From NCBI GenBank assembly GCA_949987705.1, contig OX465281.1, positions 198,697,112 to 198,761,111 on the forward strand: DNA of 64,000 nucleotides, written 5' to 3'. Position 1 is the stretch's first letter; each line of letters begins with the position of its first letter. Under the pieces are notes generated by a model that was not told the origin of the DNA, did not search any database, and saw only the letters and a program-made list of their open reading frames with translations. This document shows, one piece after another, positions 61,021 to 64,000 of the stretch. The translations under genes were made by a program, and so were the position numbers. The stretch is from Thereva unica. Taxonomy: Eukaryota; Arthropoda; Insecta; Diptera; Therevidae.

Positions 61021-61129
61021 GTAAGTGTAATTGTGTAATAATAACTTCAACTTTAATTCATAACAAATTAAATATATTACATTATTAGACGTGTTAGATA
61101 GACAAAATATTAAATAATTTATTATGCTT

Positions 61130-62460
61130 CATCAGCGCTCGTCCTAGCTCTTGTTGAGGATAGAGTGAGATTGTCTTTCGGCGCTCTTTGGTCCACGCTT
61201 TCATTTCACATAAATTGTTTTTCCAGTTGTCATAGATAACGCTTATTTCGAGCACTGCCTGCCTGCCATTTCCTTATGGGATTATATTTCCCCTTTTGCA
61301 AGCCTTCATGGGCTGGGGGCCCCATAAGGATTTCGATGGTGATTTTAGGGTCACGGCAATAGAGGAAGCATGTCTTCTCAGAGTTGCTTCCCCGACGTTT
61401 CGTCTACAGCACCACCTTCTTTGGAGGCTATTTGGTTGTTTGTATTGCATGGTTGGGCATTAGGGCTTGCCCCAGCCTGTAAGGTTGAGATAGTGGACAG
61501 AGTCCCTTCTCGTTGAAAGAAGCTTCTCCTACCGTCACCCCAAAATTCCAGTGTTCACCATCCTGACAACGTCATCTCTGTGAACTTTATGCGGTGCACT
61601 TTGTGGAGTATTCTCCACTCCTACACCCTTAGGGCCTTCTTTTGGACCTCTATTATTTTCAGCATAATGCATAATGGGGTCTTCTGTTGCTGCCGGTAAG
61701 TACCTGATTACAAAAAGGCTGCGCGGCACAGCAACAATGCTTCTTCCAGGGCTAAGACGACCCAGCATATGGGCCGCACCGACCCCTAGGGATCTGAGCT
61801 GTTCTGAGCCATGAGCCAATTCGGCTATCGCCTCCAGAAGGCTTCCTTGCACGATAACTAGTTGTTTCGTGATCAGGAGAGTCTCTACTATTTGATAGAA
61901 GGTCGGCTTTGGAGTCGTTCTAGACTTCTTAATGTGCGTCCGACTTTCCTGAAAGCGTTTCAAACCGTATGGCCACAGCCTTCGCCCTTTTCGAGGATCT
62001 AACCCTATTTTTATTTAAAAAATCGGTATTCCTTTCTTCCTCGGGGGCCACGCAGACCCTACCAGCCTCTACACGGGAGTAGCCAGCTTCCAGATATCGC
62101 GTAAAACGTTTTCGAGCTGCGCCACCCCGTCTTCTGAAAGCGGTCGTTTTTTCGAGTCACCCCTCGGATCCGTCCTTACTTCCGCAGGAGATCTCCCAAT
62201 GAAGGGGTGATCTCAACGTACTCCATTCCTGGGTGTACGGGCTCAGATTGCCCTCCCTGAAGAGGAGTCCCGAAAACTCTCCTTCACTAGGACCACATCT
62301 AACACCTTGATGTGTGAATCCAAAAATATCTGACTGGCCTTGTAGGTCGTCCTTTTGCGATCTGTGGGAACCCCAGAAAAGTTTGGAGCCTTAAGAAGTG
62401 TTCCATCGTTAGTAGTACCATTCATAACTTCAGCACGATTGCTTACACATTAGGATTCCA
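61130..62460 (-). mobile_element. Probable LINE ORF1 (gag-like) remnant
   Basis: The minus-strand frame 61963-61535 reads FYQIVETLLITKQLVIVQGS, LLEAIAELAHGSEQLRSLGV, MLGRLSPGRSIVAVPRSLFV. The upstream piece 62425-62243 reads FSGVPTDRKRTTYKASQIFL. The style fits ORF1 of an R1/Jockey-type LINE, but no zinc knuckle is clear. Identity uncertain; broken frames. Confidence 0.4.
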
Positions 62461-62764
62461 GTTTTTATCGAGTTTAGATCCGCCGTATTTAGTCTTCTCT
62501 GGACCTCGAGCAGTTTCGTTTTTAAAGGTCCCAATAGCATTTTAAGCAAAAAATTGAGAAGTATGTGTGTGCGTATGTGGTCATTTTTTCCTGCACAATA
62601 TCCATAAAAGATATCGATTTCCTTGCGGCGTCGATCGAATCGTATTAACGGAAATATTATTTGACACGATTTTCATAAAATTCAGCTTAGCCGTTTTTTG
62701 CTTAAACGACTTATGTGATTTTTGTATCTGCACGAACCAACAATGATACCGACTTTTTTTTTTT

Positions 62765-62880
62765 TACGTGACAAACTAGAGGCTTAGGGAAAGTCCCTTT
62801 ATACTGTCGACAATCTATTTTTTCGTATAGAGTGAATGTCGGACAGCAGCTCTAGCCGGAAGATAGAGAGAAGAGAAGGA
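62765..62880 (-). mobile_element. SINE 3' fragment
   Basis: Reverse complement of the SINE tail: GTGACAAACTAGAGGCTTAG, GGAAAGTCCCTTTATACTGT, CGACAATCTATTTTTTCGTA, CAGCTCTAGCCGGAAGATAG. Confidence 0.65.
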
Positions 62881-63061
62881 AATGCCGATCGTACCCTATT
62901 AAGGAAGATATAATTTAAAAAGAATTTAGTCAAGTGGTTTTTTGGTTTAAAAGACGTACATCGGCGGACCCCAAAATCGATATCGACTTCGTTGGCTTAC
63001 AAATTAGATACAAAAAATACGTAATTACATTAACGTAAAAGGAACATTGTGAGTATTTAAG

Positions 63062-63190
63062 TATTCTTATTTCCCTTTAATCCTTGATGGGACATAGGGC
63101 GGAAACAGTTGCCTTCCAGCGGACTCTGTTTTGTGCGGCAGCTCTCAGCTCCGACCAAGATCTAGTTATTGCTGCCTCTGCTACGAGGGT
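63062..63190 (-). mobile_element. RTE-like LINE tail, minus orientation
   Basis: Matches the 3' end of the LINE at 56080-57062: TGATGGGACATAGGGCGGAA, ACAGTTGCCTTCCAGCGGAC and CAGCTCTCAGCTCCGACCAA. It is directly followed by the same tail in the opposite orientation. Confidence 0.65.
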
Positions 63191-63760
63191 TCTACTCCAC
63201 ATTGTTCCAAATCAGGCGAAGGAAACGGAATTGGGTTGACCACACCTTGTAACGCGAAAACGAAAATCTAGTTAAACAGGCCCTTGACTGGAATCCGCAA
63301 GGTGTGGCCAAACGACCTAGAACAACGCAGTCGAAAGACCTAGAACTACTTGGAACAGGACCCTACTAGCAGAGGACGCAACAACGGAGATCCTGATCAG
63401 AGCTGAGAGCTGTTCGCGCAAAACAACATTCCCGATTCCTCCTGTCACAGCCTTCTCTAGTCCTTCCACGCTCCACCAAGTGCCTGTCATCGGTTAGTTG
63501 ATGAGATTCAACTCGTTTCAGGAGGCATAACACTCCAGCGAATTGTTCGCTATGCCCCAATTTCAAAATCGCGATAGTAATGGTTGGAGCAGGTGAAATA
63601 AAATATCGCGGTTAGATTGTGACAGTTCCTTCCTTCAGCTTCTCTTTCTCTTCTGTTTAGTCTATCACATCAAAAAAACAGAGTCCGCTGGAGGGCAACT
63701 GTTTCCGCCCTATGTCCCATGAGGGATTAAAGGAGCATAATAAGAAAAAAGGCCAGATTA
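63190..63760 (+). mobile_element. RTE-like LINE tail, plus orientation, split by a SINE
   Basis: The + strand reads [16 protein letters not shown] with a broken continuation (63255-63425). It resumes after the SINE at 63680 with CAGAGTCCGCTGGAGGGCAA and CTGTTTCCGCCCTATGTCCC. Together with 63062-63190 it forms an inverted pair. Confidence 0.6.
63426..63678 (+). mobile_element. SINE, 5'-truncated copy
   Basis: Body and tail of the SINE (CATTCCCGATTCCTCCTGTC, GATTCAACTCGTTTCAGGAG, GTGACAGTTCCTTCCTTCAG, then CTATCACATC and an A run), inserted into the LINE tail. The tRNA head is missing. Confidence 0.75.
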
Positions 63761-63924
63761 AAATTTGAATTGCAAGTGAGAAAATTAAGAGCTATGGCGC
63801 TGTGGGGATTCCAAGCATGGACCTATGGGATCGTAGTCAGGCGCCTTAGCCCTTTAGGTTATGAATAAATATTGGTAATTACCGTTTGATCTGACAAATC
63901 TGTTCATTCATCTTTTATAGTGTG

Positions 63925-64000
63925 CTGATAAGGCACCTATCTTCTTGATCTTTTCCTTATTTCTCATCCAGCGCGTTACTTCATTGAAGTTGATTCACCT
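63925..64000 (+). mobile_element. CR1/Jockey-type LINE endonuclease fragment (cut by window end)
   Basis: GCACCTATCTTCTTGATCTT then TTCTCATCCAGCGCGTTACT matches 52605-52665 ([15 protein letters not shown] in the endonuclease). Confidence 0.6.

Noticed and set aside
61021..64000. Further VPS13 exons after 61020
   Set aside because: No open segment with VPS13-like residues and proper splice sites was seen; the region is LINE and SINE debris, so the next exon is probably beyond the window.

Overview
This window is insect nuclear DNA. About 36 exons of one long host gene, VPS13 (a chorein-type bridge-like lipid transfer protein), run along the + strand from 9647 to 61020. They are separated by short introns of about 50-65 bp and by a few very long introns packed with transposable elements. 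All exon junctions I could place keep a single open frame, so the host gene looks functional. Its first exon(s) and its 3' half were not found in the window. A tRNA-headed SINE, R1/I-type, CR1/Jockey-type and RTE-type LINEs, Ty3/gypsy relics, a Helitron helicase relic, Tc1, hAT and Harbinger-like DNA elements, and short TTAGG-type pentamer runs all point to an arthropod. The order of insect cannot be settled from the sequence; the compact introns would suit a fly.

Layout. 1-1.4 kb: the 3' end of an LTR element with an env-like gene. 1.4-9.6 kb: nested LINE relics and a SINE. 9.6-24.2 kb: VPS13 exon clusters 1-4, with a Tc1 element of inverted-repeat/direct-repeat type, a Harbinger-like MITE nested in another repeat, a Helitron helicase relic, and gypsy, RTE and R1/I LINE relics. 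24.2-34.3 kb: one long intron holding a 6.9 kb hAT-like element (8-bp target duplication) whose core is about 39 copies of a 118-bp tandem repeat. 34.3-35.1 kb: exon cluster 5. 35.3-50.2 kb: an RTE-type LINE split by a 12.1 kb Polinton/Maverick and by a SINE. 50.5-61.0 kb: exon clusters 6-8 with more LINEs and MITEs between them. 61.1-64 kb: LINE and SINE debris.

The most interesting object is the Polinton (36065-48161). It has 333/340-bp terminal inverted repeats beginning AG and ending CT, and a perfect 6-bp target duplication (CTCATC); removing it restores the reading frame of the LINE it landed in. Its genes are open: a chromodomain integrase, an A32-type packaging ATPase, a penton-like minor capsid protein, a pX-like basic virion protein, a double-jelly-roll-type major capsid protein, an adenain-type protease and several small conserved proteins. 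There are two departures from the usual Polinton plan. No DNA polymerase B gene is present. Next to the integrase lies an intact, membrane-anchored single-BIR (IAP-like) protein with exact zinc-ligand spacing. Genes are packed with overlapping stop/start codons (TAATG, ATGA) and headed by TATA-like boxes, which resembles virus organisation. I read this as a recently moved, polymerase-less Polinton carrying a captured apoptosis-inhibitor-like gene; its replication would need a polymerase supplied in trans.
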